A stretch of 64,000 bases of DNA from Aliihoeflea sp052435735 (lineage in GTDB: Bacteria > Pseudomonadota > Alphaproteobacteria > Rhizobiales > Rhizobiaceae), in contig JBQVNB010000005.1 of assembly GCA_052435735.1 (NCBI GenBank), positions 62,001 to 126,000 on the forward strand, in the 5' to 3' direction. Below, one piece after another: positions 1-8,765 of the stretch; positions within the stretch are counted from its first letter, which is position 1; every line of letters begins with the position of its first letter. The notes under the pieces were generated by a model. That model made no database searches. It had not been told where the DNA came from and was given only the letters and a program-made list of their open reading frames with translations. A program made the position numbers and the translations under genes.

Positions 1-1175
1 CAGACACGCCGATCGCCGGTGGTGAGCTGACGATCGACGTCAACAGCCAGGCCCTCTGGCGCGATCGTTTCGATGGTCGCGGCTTCGCGACGCAATCCTC
101 ATCGCCGACGGGCCGCGGGATTGACGGCGGGTCCGGGCGCCTGACCGCCGAAGCGGAATGGAAGCGGACCTTCATCACCGGCGGCGGACTCCTGATCACG
201 CCCTCGCTCCACGCACGACAGGACGCGATCGGCGTGCAATTCGGCGACGGCGCACTTTCCGACGCGGGTATTGCCAGCGTCGCCAGTGCGCAGGGCGTGG
301 CCGCGGACATCCGCTCGGCCTACTACCGCTCGATGGCGACGGCAGGCCTCGAGGCACGCTGGCCGATCCTGTTCTCCACGTCCAGCTCGACGCATGTCTT
401 CGAGCCGATGGGGCAGATCTTCGCCCGGCCCGACGAGCCCTATGGCGGCCGGCTGGGTATTCCGAACGAGGACGCGCAGAGCCTCGTCTTCGACGCGGCC
501 ACGCTTTTCGAGCGGGACAAATTCTCCGGCTACGACCGGATCGAAGGCGGCACCCGCGCCAATGTCGGTATCCGCTATACGGGCGAACTCGGTCGCGGCT
601 GGGGCGTCAACGCGATCGTCGGCCAGTCCTATCATCTGGCCGGCACGAACTCCTACGCTTCGCCCGACCTCGTCTATGCCGGCGCCTATTCCGGCCTTGA
701 GGAAGACGTTTCGGACTATGTCGGCATGGTCGGCCTGAACACGCCAGTCGGCGTCTCCCTGGCAGCGGGCGCACGGCTCGACAAGGACGATCTCGAAGTC
801 CGTCGCACCGATGTCGCGGCGAGCTACGCGACGCAGGCCGTTTCGCTTTCGACCCAGTATTCGTTCATCGAAGCCCAGCCCGACTACGGCTTCGCCGACG
901 ATCGCCATGAAGTCCGTGTCGGCGCATCGGCGCAGGTGCACGAATACTGGCGTGTTTTCGGTAACGCCACTTTCGACCTGAACACGAGCAACCTCGTTCA
1001 GCGCCGGATCGGCTTTGCCTATGACGATGATTGCTTCGGCATCAATTTCACGGCATCGGAGACACGCGGCAACGTCAGCAACGAAGTGCTCTCGCGCGAC
1101 TTCGGCATCAACATCTCGCTGCGTACGCTGGGCGATTTCGGCCAGTCGACCAGCGGCAACTCGACCACCTTCTAG
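1..1175 (+). CDS. lptD: LPS-assembly protein LptD, C-terminal part (5' end outside window)
   Basis: C-terminal ~390 residues of the outer-membrane beta-barrel that inserts lipopolysaccharide into the outer leaflet together with LptE. The third frame is open from the first bases of the window, so the gene begins upstream. The translation shows alternating hydrophobic/polar strands with aromatic girdle residues (for example GRGWGVNAIVGQSYHLAG) and ends in ...STTF, a terminal Phe as is usual for barrels assembled by BAM. surA, pdxA and rsmA follow, the order commonly seen in Hyphomicrobiales; SurA chaperones LptD itself, so the linkage makes functional sense. Identification rests on barrel pattern plus context; the N-terminal OstA domain is not visible here. 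Confidence 0.88.
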   Translation, partial: DTPIAGGELTIDVNSQALWRDRFDGRGFATQSSSPTGRGIDGGSGRLTAEAEWKRTFITGGGLLITPSLHARQDAIGVQFGDGALSDAGIASVASAQGVAADIRSAYYRSMATAGLEARWPILFSTSSSTHVFEPMGQIFARPDEPYGGRLGIPNEDAQSLVFDAATLFERDKFSGYDRIEGGTRANVGIRYTGELGRGWGVNAIVGQSYHLAGTNSYASPDLVYAGAYSGLEEDVSDYVGMVGLNTPVGVSLAAGARLDKDDLEVRRTDVAASYATQAVSLSTQYSFIEAQPDYGFADDRHEVRVGASAQVHEYWRVFGNATFDLNTSNLVQRRIGFAYDDDCFGINFTASETRGNVSNEVLSRDFGINISLRTLGDFGQSTSGNSTTF

Positions 1176-1285
1176 CCAAGGCACAGTGCGGCTACGTCAG
1201 GCGTTGACATCGTTTTGCCCAAGATGCACTTCAGGGGCTTGCCATTCGCAACAACGCTTGCGCCCCGGATCAGGAGGCTAGACGC

Positions 1286-2212
1286 ATGAAGACATTGCTG
1301 CTCTCGGCCAGCATCGCCCTCGCCCTCGGCTTCGCGGCCCTGCCCGAACCGGCATTCGCGCAGACGAGCGAAGTGCGCTACGTCGTCAACAACACGCCGA
1401 TCACGAGCTACGACATCCAGCGACGCGCCGCATTCCTGCAGTTGCAGCGTCGCGGCGGCGGCCAGCAGGCGGCGGCGGACGAGTTGATCGAGCAGGCCTT
1501 GCGCCGCAACGAGGTTCGCCGCCTCAACATCAACATCTCCGACGACGACGTCGCGCAGGCCTATCAGCGCTTCGCCAGTTCCAACAACATGTCCCCCGCC
1601 CAGATGGACCAGGTCATGTCGCAGACAGGCGTGACCAAGCAGCATTTCCTCGAATTCATTCGCTCGCAGATGGGCTGGAGCCAGGCGCTCGCCGCACGCG
1701 CCCGCCACGATCAGGGCAGCCGCGTCAGCGAGCAGGACGCCGTGCAGCGGATGCTTCAGCAGGGCGGCGAGAAGCCGGTGGCGACAGAATACATGCTGCA
1801 GCAGGTCATCTTCGTCGTGCCCGCCGCAGAGCGCGGTGCCCGGCTTGCGACGCGCCGGCGCGAAGCCGAGGCCATGCGCGCCCGCTTCCAGGGCTGCGAA
1901 TCGACCGTTCAGTTCGCAAGAGGCCTCATCGACGTGACCGTGCGCGATCTCGGCCGTGTGCTCGAACCGCAACTGCCGCCCGAATGGGCCGACCCGATCA
2001 AGTCGACCTCCGCCGGCAACGCGACGGTGGTGCGCGACACCGAACGCGGGGTCGAGTTCATCGGCATCTGCAGCGCCCGCCAGGTTTCGGACGATACGGT
2101 CGCGCAAGCGGTGTTCGAGGCCGAGAACCTTGGCAACAGCGCGGATTCCGACGATCTGAGCAAGAAGTACACGGCCGAGCTACGCGAACGCGCCCAGATC
2201 GTCCAGAGATAA
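1286..2212 (+). CDS. surA: Periplasmic SurA-type chaperone / peptidyl-prolyl isomerase
   Basis: Predicted periplasmic chaperone for outer-membrane proteins (308 aa). Residues 1-25 are a Sec signal peptide ending AFA|Q. A SurA N-terminal fold follows (VRYVVNNTPITSYDIQRRAA, then helices with many Gln/Arg). The C-terminal part (about 165-270) occupies the place of a parvulin domain but is short and poorly conserved, and only one such domain fits, whereas the E. coli protein has two. A strong AGGAGG at 1272-1277, eight bases before ATG, fixes the start. It lies 110 bp after lptD and 37 bp before pdxA, probably in one transcript. Two cysteines (in GCEST and GICSA) could pair in the periplasm. Confidence 0.88.
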   Translation: MKTLLLSASIALALGFAALPEPAFAQTSEVRYVVNNTPITSYDIQRRAAFLQLQRRGGGQQAAADELIEQALRRNEVRRLNINISDDDVAQAYQRFASSNNMSPAQMDQVMSQTGVTKQHFLEFIRSQMGWSQALAARARHDQGSRVSEQDAVQRMLQQGGEKPVATEYMLQQVIFVVPAAERGARLATRRREAEAMRARFQGCESTVQFARGLIDVTVRDLGRVLEPQLPPEWADPIKSTSAGNATVVRDTERGVEFIGICSARQVSDDTVAQAVFEAENLGNSADSDDLSKKYTAELRERAQIVQR

Positions 2213-2249
2213 GCCAAGCGCCGGCGCGTCGCGTCGCTGAAAGGTCGTC

Positions 2250-3254
2250 GTGCCGGCATCTCTCGTCATCACTTGCGGCGATCCGTCCGGGATCGGACCG
2301 GAATTGATCCTGAAAGCCTGGAGCGCCCGGCGCGAGCGCCCGGTCGCACCGTTCGCGGTGCTCGCTGATCCGCAACTTCTGCAAAGCCGCATGCGGCTGC
2401 TTGGCATCGAGGGCCAGATTGCAAGCATCGACGGCACGCAGCGCAGCTCCGACCTATTCGCCGAAGCCCTGCCGGTCATCCCGCTCTTCAATCGCTTCAT
2501 CGACCGGCCGGGCGTTCCGGACCGGGCGAATGCGGAGGGCATCATAGAGGCCATCGAACGATCTGTCGAGTTCGTCTCCAACGGCGACGCCCGGGCCATC
2601 GTCACCGCGCCGATCTCGAAGAAGCCACTCTACGAAGCCGGCTTCCGCTTTCCAGGCCATACCGAGTATCTCGGCCATCTCGCAGCCGCCCGCTACGGAC
2701 ACCCCGTCCAGCCCGTCATGATGCTGGCCGGTCCGGCGCTTCGCGCGGTGCCGGTAACCATTCACATTCCGCTTGCCGACATTCCGGCCGGCCTGACGCG
2801 CGATCTCATCGTCTCGACCTGCCGGATTGTGGCGACCGATCTTCATGCCCGCTTCGGCATTTCCCGGCCGCGCCTTGCCATTGCCGGCCTCAATCCACAT
2901 GCGGGTGAAGGTGGCGCGATGGGAACCGAGGAAATCGACACGATCGTTCCGGCGATCGAGGATTTGAACGGCGAGGGCATCGATGCCTTCGGGCCCCTGC
3001 CCGCCGACACCATGTTCCATGCCCGCGCCCGCGAAAGCTACGACGTGGCGATCTGCATGTATCACGACCAGGCGCTGATACCGGCCAAGGCGCTGGCCTT
3101 CGACGAGACGGTCAACGTCACGCTCGGCCTGCCCTTCGTGCGCACCTCGCCCGACCACGGCACCGCGTTCGACATTGCGGGCAAGGGCATTGCGCGCCCC
3201 GACAGCCTGCTCGCCGCGATCGACATGGCCGACCGGATGAGCCGTCTGACATGA
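2250..3254 (+). CDS. pdxA: 4-hydroxythreonine-4-phosphate dehydrogenase PdxA
   Basis: Oxidises 4-phosphohydroxy-L-threonine in the DXP-dependent pyridoxal-phosphate pathway; cytoplasmic, NAD(P)- and divalent-metal-dependent. 334 aa, the usual family length. Visible hallmarks are the N-terminal CGDPSGIGPE, the metal/substrate His region GHTEYLG, ICMYHDQALIP, and FVRTSPDHGTAFDIAGKG near the C-terminus. The start is GTG (MPASLVITCGDPSG); no ATG lies between the surA stop and this motif. The stop overlaps the rsmA start by four bases (ATGA), suggesting translational coupling. The partner gene pdxJ, often found near acpS in relatives, is not in this window. Confidence 0.96.
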   Translation: MPASLVITCGDPSGIGPELILKAWSARRERPVAPFAVLADPQLLQSRMRLLGIEGQIASIDGTQRSSDLFAEALPVIPLFNRFIDRPGVPDRANAEGIIEAIERSVEFVSNGDARAIVTAPISKKPLYEAGFRFPGHTEYLGHLAAARYGHPVQPVMMLAGPALRAVPVTIHIPLADIPAGLTRDLIVSTCRIVATDLHARFGISRPRLAIAGLNPHAGEGGAMGTEEIDTIVPAIEDLNGEGIDAFGPLPADTMFHARARESYDVAICMYHDQALIPAKALAFDETVNVTLGLPFVRTSPDHGTAFDIAGKGIARPDSLLAAIDMADRMSRLT

Positions 3255-4078
3255 GCATCGACGGCCTGCCGCCGCTGCGCGACGTGATCGCACGGCACGA
3301 ATTGCGCGCGAAAAAGTCGCTCGGCCAGAACTTCCTGCTCGACCTCAACATTACCTCGAAAGTGGCGCGCGGCGCCGGCGACCTGACTGGCGCGACCATC
3401 ATCGAGGTCGGTCCCGGTCCCGGCGGGCTCACGCGCGCACTGCTTCTCAACGGCGCAAAGCATGTCATCGCGATCGAGCGCGACGAGCGCTGCCTTGCCG
3501 CGCTGGAGGAAGTCTCCGCACATTATCCCGGCCGGCTCACGGTCATCTCGGGCGATGCGCTGACGACCGACTTCGCCGCGCTCGCCAATGGCCACGAGGA
3601 TGTGCGGATCGTCGCCAATCTGCCCTACAATATCGGCACCGAACTTCTCGTGCGCTGGCTGTCGGTCGAGCCGTGGCCGCCTTACTGGACGTCGCTGACG
3701 CTGATGTTCCAGAAGGAGGTCGCGCAGCGCATCGTCGCGACGCCGGATGACGACGCCTATGGCAGGCTCGCCGTGCTCGCCGGCTGGCGGGCGCATTCAG
3801 ATATCCTCTTCGACCTGCCGCCCCAGGCCTTTACGCCGCCGCCAAAAGTGACTTCGGCCGTCGTACATCTGGTTCCGCGGGAAAATCCCCTGCCTGTCGA
3901 AGGCACCAAGCTCTCGAAAGTTACGGAATTCGCCTTCGGCCAGCGCCGGAAGATGCTGCGCCAGAGCCTGAAACCGCTCGGCGGTGAGGCACTGCTCGCT
4001 CGCGTCGGCATCGAGGCGACGCGCCGCGCGGAGACGCTTTCGGTAGCTGAATTCGTGCGGATCGCGCAGGCGATCTGA
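3251..4078 (+). CDS. rsmA: 16S rRNA dimethyladenosine transferase RsmA (KsgA)
   Basis: Dimethylates the two adjacent adenines in the 3' terminal hairpin of 16S rRNA during late small-subunit assembly. 275 aa. The N-terminal KKSLGQNFLLD is the family signature; the Rossmann SAM-binding motif is VEVGPGPGGLT-like (IIEVGPGPGGLTRALL), the acidic ribose-binding residue is in IAIERDERC, and the catalytic motif IV is NLPYNIGTELL. It overlaps the pdxA stop by four bases and is the last gene of the plus-strand run; gmk converges on it with a 16-base gap. Confidence 0.97.
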   Translation: MSIDGLPPLRDVIARHELRAKKSLGQNFLLDLNITSKVARGAGDLTGATIIEVGPGPGGLTRALLLNGAKHVIAIERDERCLAALEEVSAHYPGRLTVISGDALTTDFAALANGHEDVRIVANLPYNIGTELLVRWLSVEPWPPYWTSLTLMFQKEVAQRIVATPDDDAYGRLAVLAGWRAHSDILFDLPPQAFTPPPKVTSAVVHLVPRENPLPVEGTKLSKVTEFAFGQRRKMLRQSLKPLGGEALLARVGIEATRRAETLSVAEFVRIAQAI

Positions 4079-4094
4079 GCATCTCGTCGCGAGG

Positions 4095-4748
4095 TCAGAT
4101 TTTCTCGTCCAGCAGCCCGCTCACGAATTCGAACAGGCCGGGACGCCGGTCGCGGCGCAGGCGCTCCGCCTTCACGATCGCCTCGACGGCATGGAAGGCA
4201 CGGTCGAGGTCGTCGTTGACGACGACGTAGTCATACTCCCGCCAGTGTTCGATCTCGACGCGCGCATTCTTCAGCCGCGCTTCGATGACATCGGCATTGT
4301 CCTCGGCGCGGCGCGTCAGACGGGATTTCAGTTCCCGCATCGACGGCGGCAGGATGAAGATGGAAACGATGTCGCCGCGCATCTTGTCGCGAAGCTGCTG
4401 GGCACCCTGCCAGTCGATGTCGAACAGCATGTCGTTGCCGGCCGCCATCGCCTCTTCCGCGGGCTCGCGCGGCGTGGCGTAGAAATTGCCATGAACCTCG
4501 GCCCATTCGAGCAGAGCATCATTGTCGCGCAGGATGTCGAACTCGCGCTTGGTTCGGAAATGATAGTGGACGCCTTCGATCTCGCTCGGACGGCGCGGGC
4601 GCGTCGTGACGCTGACGGAGAGCTGGAAGCCCTGGTCGCTTTCGAGCAGGTTGCGCGCAATGGTCGACTTTCCCGCGCCCGAAGGCGAGGAGATGACGAG
4701 CATCAGGCCGCGTCGACGGATCGCGACGGACGAAGGTTCGTTGTGCAT
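4095..4748 (-). CDS. gmk: Guanylate kinase
   Basis: Phosphorylates GMP to GDP, needed for nucleotide salvage and for (p)ppGpp turnover. 217 aa from MHNEPSSVAIRRRG. The P-loop is SSPSGAGKST, followed by the GMP-binding segment SVSVTTRPRRPSEIEGVHYHF and the lid EWAEVHGNFYATP; DIDWQGAQQL is the usual core motif. The reading frame extends upstream into yicC, but the chosen ATG sits two bases after the yicC stop with a GGAG inside yicC's last codons, which matches the coupled yicC-gmk order seen in many proteobacteria. Last gene of the minus-strand fab-mltG-yicC-gmk run. Confidence 0.96.
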   Translation of the reverse strand: MHNEPSSVAIRRRGLMLVISSPSGAGKSTIARNLLESDQGFQLSVSVTTRPRRPSEIEGVHYHFRTKREFDILRDNDALLEWAEVHGNFYATPREPAEEAMAAGNDMLFDIDWQGAQQLRDKMRGDIVSIFILPPSMRELKSRLTRRAEDNADVIEARLKNARVEIEHWREYDYVVVNDDLDRAFHAVEAIVKAERLRRDRRPGLFEFVSGLLDEKI

Positions 4749-4750
4749 TC

Positions 4751-5644
4751 CTACTCCAGATTCTGGACCTGTTCGCGGAACTGGTCGATGACCGCCTTCA
4801 GTTCCAGCCCGATCGCCGTGATGGCCGCCGCGTTCGACTTGGAGCACAACGTATTCGATTCCCGGTTAAATTCCTGCGAAAGGAAGTCGAGACGCCGGCC
4901 AACCGCGCTGGTTCCGGCCAGAAGCGTGCGCGCGGATGCGATATGCGTCCGCAGACGGTCGATTTCCTCGCGGATGTCCGCCTTGGTCGCGAGATAGGCG
5001 GCTTCGGCGTTGAGACGCGCCTCGTCGAGCGGCGCGCCGGTTTCGAGCAGCAGCCGCACCTGATCGGCCAGGCGCGCACGGATCGCGGCGGGATCGCGGG
5101 ACGGATCGGCCGCGGCGCGCTCGGTCAGGCTTTCGATCCGGTCGATCTGGTCGAGCATGATCGCCTTCAGCGCCTGCCCCTCCTCGCGCCGCGCCTCGGT
5201 CAGCCCGGCCAGCGCTTCGCCGAGGACGGTGAGAACGGCCGCGTCGCGGGCGGCGCGCGCATCGTCATCGAGAATGCTCTCCTGCAACTCGATGACGCCG
5301 CGCAAGGCCAGAAGGCCGTCGGCACGGGCCGGAGCGATGCCGAAATCCTGTTCGAGGCGCTGGGCCAGTGTGGCAAGTTCGACCAGCAAGGTCTCGTTGA
5401 CCGTGACGGCCGTCGATGCGCTCGAGAGACGGGCGACGGTCAAGTTGGCGTAGATGTTTCCGCGCTGGAACGTCTTCTGCAGCGCCTGGCGCGCGGGCTG
5501 CTCGATGCTTTCGAAGCCCGGCGGCAGGCGCAGGCGCGCGTCGAGCCCCTTGCCGTTGACGGATTTCAGCTCCCAGACGATCCGGTCGTCGCCGGCCTGT
5601 CCCGATGCGCGGGCGAAGCCCGTCATGCTCTCGATGGTCATCAC
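4751..5644 (-). CDS. yicC: YicC family endoribonuclease
   Basis: 297 aa, full family length. Begins MTIESMTGFARASG, the typical N-terminal YicC signature (SMTGF), and ends with a DUF1732-like C-terminal segment (GRRLDFLSQEFNRESNTL, CSKSN...AIGLELKAVIDQFREQVQNLE), the most conserved part of the family. Members are hexameric divalent-metal-dependent endoribonucleases that act on small RNAs; this is family knowledge, not shown here. The middle region is rich in charged helices likely to form coiled coil. It lies 18 bp after mltG and two bases before gmk, so it is probably co-transcribed with both. Confidence 0.93.
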   Translation of the reverse strand: MMTIESMTGFARASGQAGDDRIVWELKSVNGKGLDARLRLPPGFESIEQPARQALQKTFQRGNIYANLTVARLSSASTAVTVNETLLVELATLAQRLEQDFGIAPARADGLLALRGVIELQESILDDDARAARDAAVLTVLGEALAGLTEARREEGQALKAIMLDQIDRIESLTERAAADPSRDPAAIRARLADQVRLLLETGAPLDEARLNAEAAYLATKADIREEIDRLRTHIASARTLLAGTSAVGRRLDFLSQEFNRESNTLCSKSNAAAITAIGLELKAVIDQFREQVQNLE

Positions 5645-5662
5645 GTCCCCAATTCGCGCCCG

Positions 5663-6859
5663 CTATTCGTCCTCGACGACCTCGTCCGCAAGAACGGCGT
5701 CGTCATCGGTCGGGGCAGCACCCGCTTCGCGGCGCTCGCGTTCGATCTGGCGCCAGCGGGCGACGTTGCGGTTGTGCTCGTCCAGCGTCTGCGCGAAGGC
5801 GTGACCACCGCTGCCGTCGGCGACGAAGTAGAGGTCGTCAGTCTGCGACGGGTTCGCGACCGCCTCCAGCGATGCACGGCCCGGAATGGCGATCGGTGCG
5901 GGCGGCAGGCCGGCGATGCGATAGGTGTTGTAAGGCGTGTCGCTCTCGATGTCGGAACGGTAGATCGGACGGTCGGACGGCTTACCCTCGCCGCCGAAGA
6001 TTCCGTAGAGAAAGGTCGGGTCCGACTGGAGGCGCATGCCCTGGTTGAGACGGTTGATGAAGACCGACGCGACATGCGGACGCTCGTCGGCGCGGCCGGT
6101 TTCCTTCTCGACGATCGAGGCCAGCGTGACGAATTCCTCGATCGTGTCGATCGGCAGATCGTCGTCCCGGCGGGCCCAGATTTCCTCGATCATGCGCTGC
6201 TGGTCGGACGACAGGCGGCTGATCAGTTCCTGCCGGTTCATGCCGCGGGTGAAGCGGATCGTGTCGGCGGCGATCGAGCCTTCAGGCGGCAGGTCCGCCG
6301 GCATCTCGCCTTCGAGTTCTTCCATCGCCGCGATGCGGGCGAAAGCCTGGTGGACGGTGAAGCCTTCCGGGATGGTCAGGGCATGGAGGACGGAGCGGCC
6401 GCTCCTCAGAAGTTCCATGATCTCATACATGGAAGCTCCTGCCTTCACTTCATATTCGCCGGCGCGCAGATTGGCGTCGCTGCCATAAGCGCGAAGGCCG
6501 AGGCGGAAGATCCGCGCGTCGGAAATCAGCCCTTGGCGCTCCAGCGTCGCGGCGATTTCGGAGGTGCCGGTGTTCGGGCGAATGAGGACGGTCTGCGTCG
6601 TCGCCGACGGCCCCGTACCCTCAAACTGCACCTTGCCGTAGTAGACCGCCGCGCCAGCCGCCAGCGTCGCGAAGACGATGCAGGACATGACGAAGTTCAT
6701 GAAGATGACGAACTGGCTGCGCGACCGGCGAGACCGGCGAGACGGCGGGGGCGTGCCGGCCTGCGGCCGCAACGCCTCGCTTCCCGACTTCGCAACAATG
6801 GGCCGCGACGGCATGGGCGGCTGGCCGGGCTGGTTCCCGCCTGCAGGATCAGTGGTCAT
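5663..6859 (-). CDS. mltG: Endolytic peptidoglycan transglycosylase MltG
   Basis: Inner-membrane lytic transglycosylase that cuts nascent glycan strands and is thought to terminate their elongation. Chosen start MTTDPAGGNQ gives 398 aa. A Pro/Arg-rich cytoplasmic tail (about 1-48) precedes one membrane helix (FVIFMNFVMSCIVFATLAAG), a LysM-like segment, then the YceG domain with the catalytic Glu in LASIVEKETGRADER, the DPTFLYG motif and SDTPYNTYRIAGLPPAPIA. Upstream in-frame Met would add 26 unlikely residues rich in His/Arg; the ATG used here is preceded by GAGG at short spacing. It ends in an acidic tail (EVVEDE). Located between fabF and yicC, as is usual in this order. Confidence 0.94.
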   Translation of the reverse strand: MTTDPAGGNQPGQPPMPSRPIVAKSGSEALRPQAGTPPPSRRSRRSRSQFVIFMNFVMSCIVFATLAAGAAVYYGKVQFEGTGPSATTQTVLIRPNTGTSEIAATLERQGLISDARIFRLGLRAYGSDANLRAGEYEVKAGASMYEIMELLRSGRSVLHALTIPEGFTVHQAFARIAAMEELEGEMPADLPPEGSIAADTIRFTRGMNRQELISRLSSDQQRMIEEIWARRDDDLPIDTIEEFVTLASIVEKETGRADERPHVASVFINRLNQGMRLQSDPTFLYGIFGGEGKPSDRPIYRSDIESDTPYNTYRIAGLPPAPIAIPGRASLEAVANPSQTDDLYFVADGSGGHAFAQTLDEHNRNVARWRQIERERREAGAAPTDDDAVLADEVVEDE

Positions 6860-6955
6860 CTGGCCTCGAACTCTCGAATGCAAATGGAATCGCCACGCAA
6901 AGTAGCGGCCAATATGGCAAAATCTTTGCGCGCGCAAAACGCCTGACGGGAGCGA

Positions 6956-8218
6956 TCAGCCGTTATAGCGCTGGAAGACGAGCGATGCGTTGGTGCCGCC
7001 GAAGCCGAAGGAGTTCGACAGGGCGACATTGATCTCGCGCTCGCGCGGCTTGTGCGGGACGAGATCGATCTCCGTCTCCTTCGACGGATTGTCGAGATTG
7101 AGCGTCGCCGGCGCGATGTTGTCGCGGATGGCGAGGATGGAGAAAATCGCCTCGGCCGCGCCGGCTGCGCCGAGCAGATGGCCGATCGACGATTTGGTCG
7201 AGGACATCGAGATTTTCGACGCCGCATCTCCGACCAGGCGCTCGACGGCGCCGAGCTCGATCGTGTCGGCCATGGTCGAGGTGCCGTGCGCGTTGATGTA
7301 GTCGACGTCGGACGGCTTCAGCCCGGCGCGCTTCAGCGCCATGGTCATGCAGCGGAATGCGCCGTCGCCGTCTTCCGACGGGGCGGTGATGTGATAGGCG
7401 TCGCCCGACAGGCCGTAGCCGACCACTTCCGCATAAATCTTGGCGCCGCGCGCCTTGGCGTGTTCGAGCTCTTCCAGAACGACGACGCCTGCGCCCTCGC
7501 CCATGACGAAGCCGTCACGGTCCTTGTCGTAGGGGCGCGAGGCCTTTTGCGGCGTGTCGTTGAAATCGGTCGAGAGGGCCTTGCAGGCCGAGAAGCCGGC
7601 GATCGACAGCCGAGTGATCGGCGATTCCGCGCCGCCGGCCAGCATCACGTCCGCGTCGCCGAAGGCGATCAGGCGGGCCGCGTCGCCGATGGCGTGTGCG
7701 CCGGTCGAGCAGGCGGTGACGACCGCATGGTTCGGCCCCTTGAGGCCGTGGCGGATAGACACCTGGCCGGAGACCAGGTTGATGATGTTGCCGGGAATGA
7801 AGAAGGGCGAGATGCGGCGTGGGCCACGTTCCTGAAGGATCAGCGCGTTTTCCGCGATGCCCTCGATGCCGCCGATGCCCGAGCCGATCATGACGCCGGT
7901 GGCATTCTGGTCTTCGGTGCTGGTCGGCTTCCAACCGGAATCGGCAAGTGCGAGTTCGGCCGCGGCGACGCCATAAAGGATGAAGTCGCCGACCTTGCGC
8001 TGTTCCTTCGGCTCCATGAACGCGTCAGGATCGAAGGCGCCTTCCTGCGACATGTCGCGCGGGATCGGCATGGCGATCTTGCAGGGCAGATCGCTCGTCT
8101 CGAACTGGTCGATGGGCCGCGCAGCGCTTTTGCCGGAAAGAAGCTCTTTCCAGCCATGTTCAACACCGACGCCGAAAGGCGACAGAAGGCCAAGGCCCGT
8201 GACGACGACGCGTCTCAT
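6956..8218 (-). CDS. fabF: Beta-ketoacyl-ACP synthase II (FabF)
   Basis: Condenses malonyl-ACP with acyl-ACP during fatty-acid elongation. 420 aa, standard length. Catalytic triad is visible: Cys170 in VVTACSTGAHA, His311 in NAHGTST and His347 in SSIGHLLGAAG, with Lys342 nearby. The C-terminal SNSFGFGGTNASLVFQRY is the thiolase-fold signature. It lies 52 bp downstream of acpP on the same strand and 96 bp upstream of mltG. The group fabD-fabG-acpP-fabF is the standard fatty-acid cluster. Confidence 0.98.
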   Translation of the reverse strand: MRRVVVTGLGLLSPFGVGVEHGWKELLSGKSAARPIDQFETSDLPCKIAMPIPRDMSQEGAFDPDAFMEPKEQRKVGDFILYGVAAAELALADSGWKPTSTEDQNATGVMIGSGIGGIEGIAENALILQERGPRRISPFFIPGNIINLVSGQVSIRHGLKGPNHAVVTACSTGAHAIGDAARLIAFGDADVMLAGGAESPITRLSIAGFSACKALSTDFNDTPQKASRPYDKDRDGFVMGEGAGVVVLEELEHAKARGAKIYAEVVGYGLSGDAYHITAPSEDGDGAFRCMTMALKRAGLKPSDVDYINAHGTSTMADTIELGAVERLVGDAASKISMSSTKSSIGHLLGAAGAAEAIFSILAIRDNIAPATLNLDNPSKETEIDLVPHKPREREINVALSNSFGFGGTNASLVFQRYNG

Positions 8219-8270
8219 TGGCCGTCCTCCCTCAAAATCGTGAACATGTTTCCGCTGCGCGGCAATCGGA

Positions 8271-8507
8271 TCAGGCGGTTGCCTTCTCGATGAACTTGAC
8301 GGCGTCGCCGACCGTCAGGATCGTCTCGGCGGCATCGTCCGGGATTTCCACGCCGAATTCTTCCTCGAAGGCCATGACGAGTTCGACGGTGTCCAGGCTG
8401 TCTGCGCCCAGATCGTCGATGAAGCTCGCGCCTTCCGTGACCTTGTCGGCTTCGACGCCAAGGTGTTCGACGACGATCTTCTTGACCCGTTCTGCGGTAT
8501 CGCTCAT
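8271..8507 (-). CDS. acpP: Acyl carrier protein
   Basis: 78 aa acidic carrier that holds growing acyl chains on a 4'-phosphopantetheine arm. The attachment Ser37 lies in the invariant DLGADSLDTVELVMAFEEEF motif. The arm would be added by AcpS, encoded at 48923-49333 in this same window. The 258-base gap upstream separates it from fabG, leaving space for its own promoter, which suits the very high expression of this protein. Confidence 0.98.
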   Translation of the reverse strand: MSDTAERVKKIVVEHLGVEADKVTEGASFIDDLGADSLDTVELVMAFEEEFGVEIPDDAAETILTVGDAVKFIEKATA

Positions 8508-8555
8508 TTCGAAAAACCCTCGAGTTTGTGGTTTGCGTATGGTGTTCGGTCTTCG

Positions 8556-8577
8556 TTAGCCGCCCGATAGCGGCTAA
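8556..8577. repeat. Inverted repeat upstream of acpP
   Basis: Perfect 8-base arms TTAGCCGC (8556-8563) and GCGGCTAA (8570-8577) around a six-base loop, 49 bases before the acpP start on the minus strand. There is no T-tract on either side, so it is not a standard terminator. It could be a stem in the acpP 5' leader or a binding site; nothing more can be said. The rest of the 8508-8765 gap shows no gene. Confidence 0.4.
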
Positions 8578-8765
8578 TCAAGCTTTAAGATGCCTTCAAA
8601 TCCGGCGGGCGGCATACTGTTCCATTGCGGTGGGGAACGAGGTTGCATTGCCCCGTACCGGCGGCAATTGCGGCCCGATTACACGACTTCCGGGCCGGTT
8701 CCAAGGCGAAAGCGTACGCTTTTCGGTTGAAAAGAGCCCGCTCGCACCGTTTCCCGCGAAGACGA

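Noticed and set aside
4943..6946. 667-codon plus-strand open frame
   Set aside because: Antisense to yicC and mltG, no recognisable motif, residue composition typical of a shadow frame (Arg/Asp/Gly-rich).
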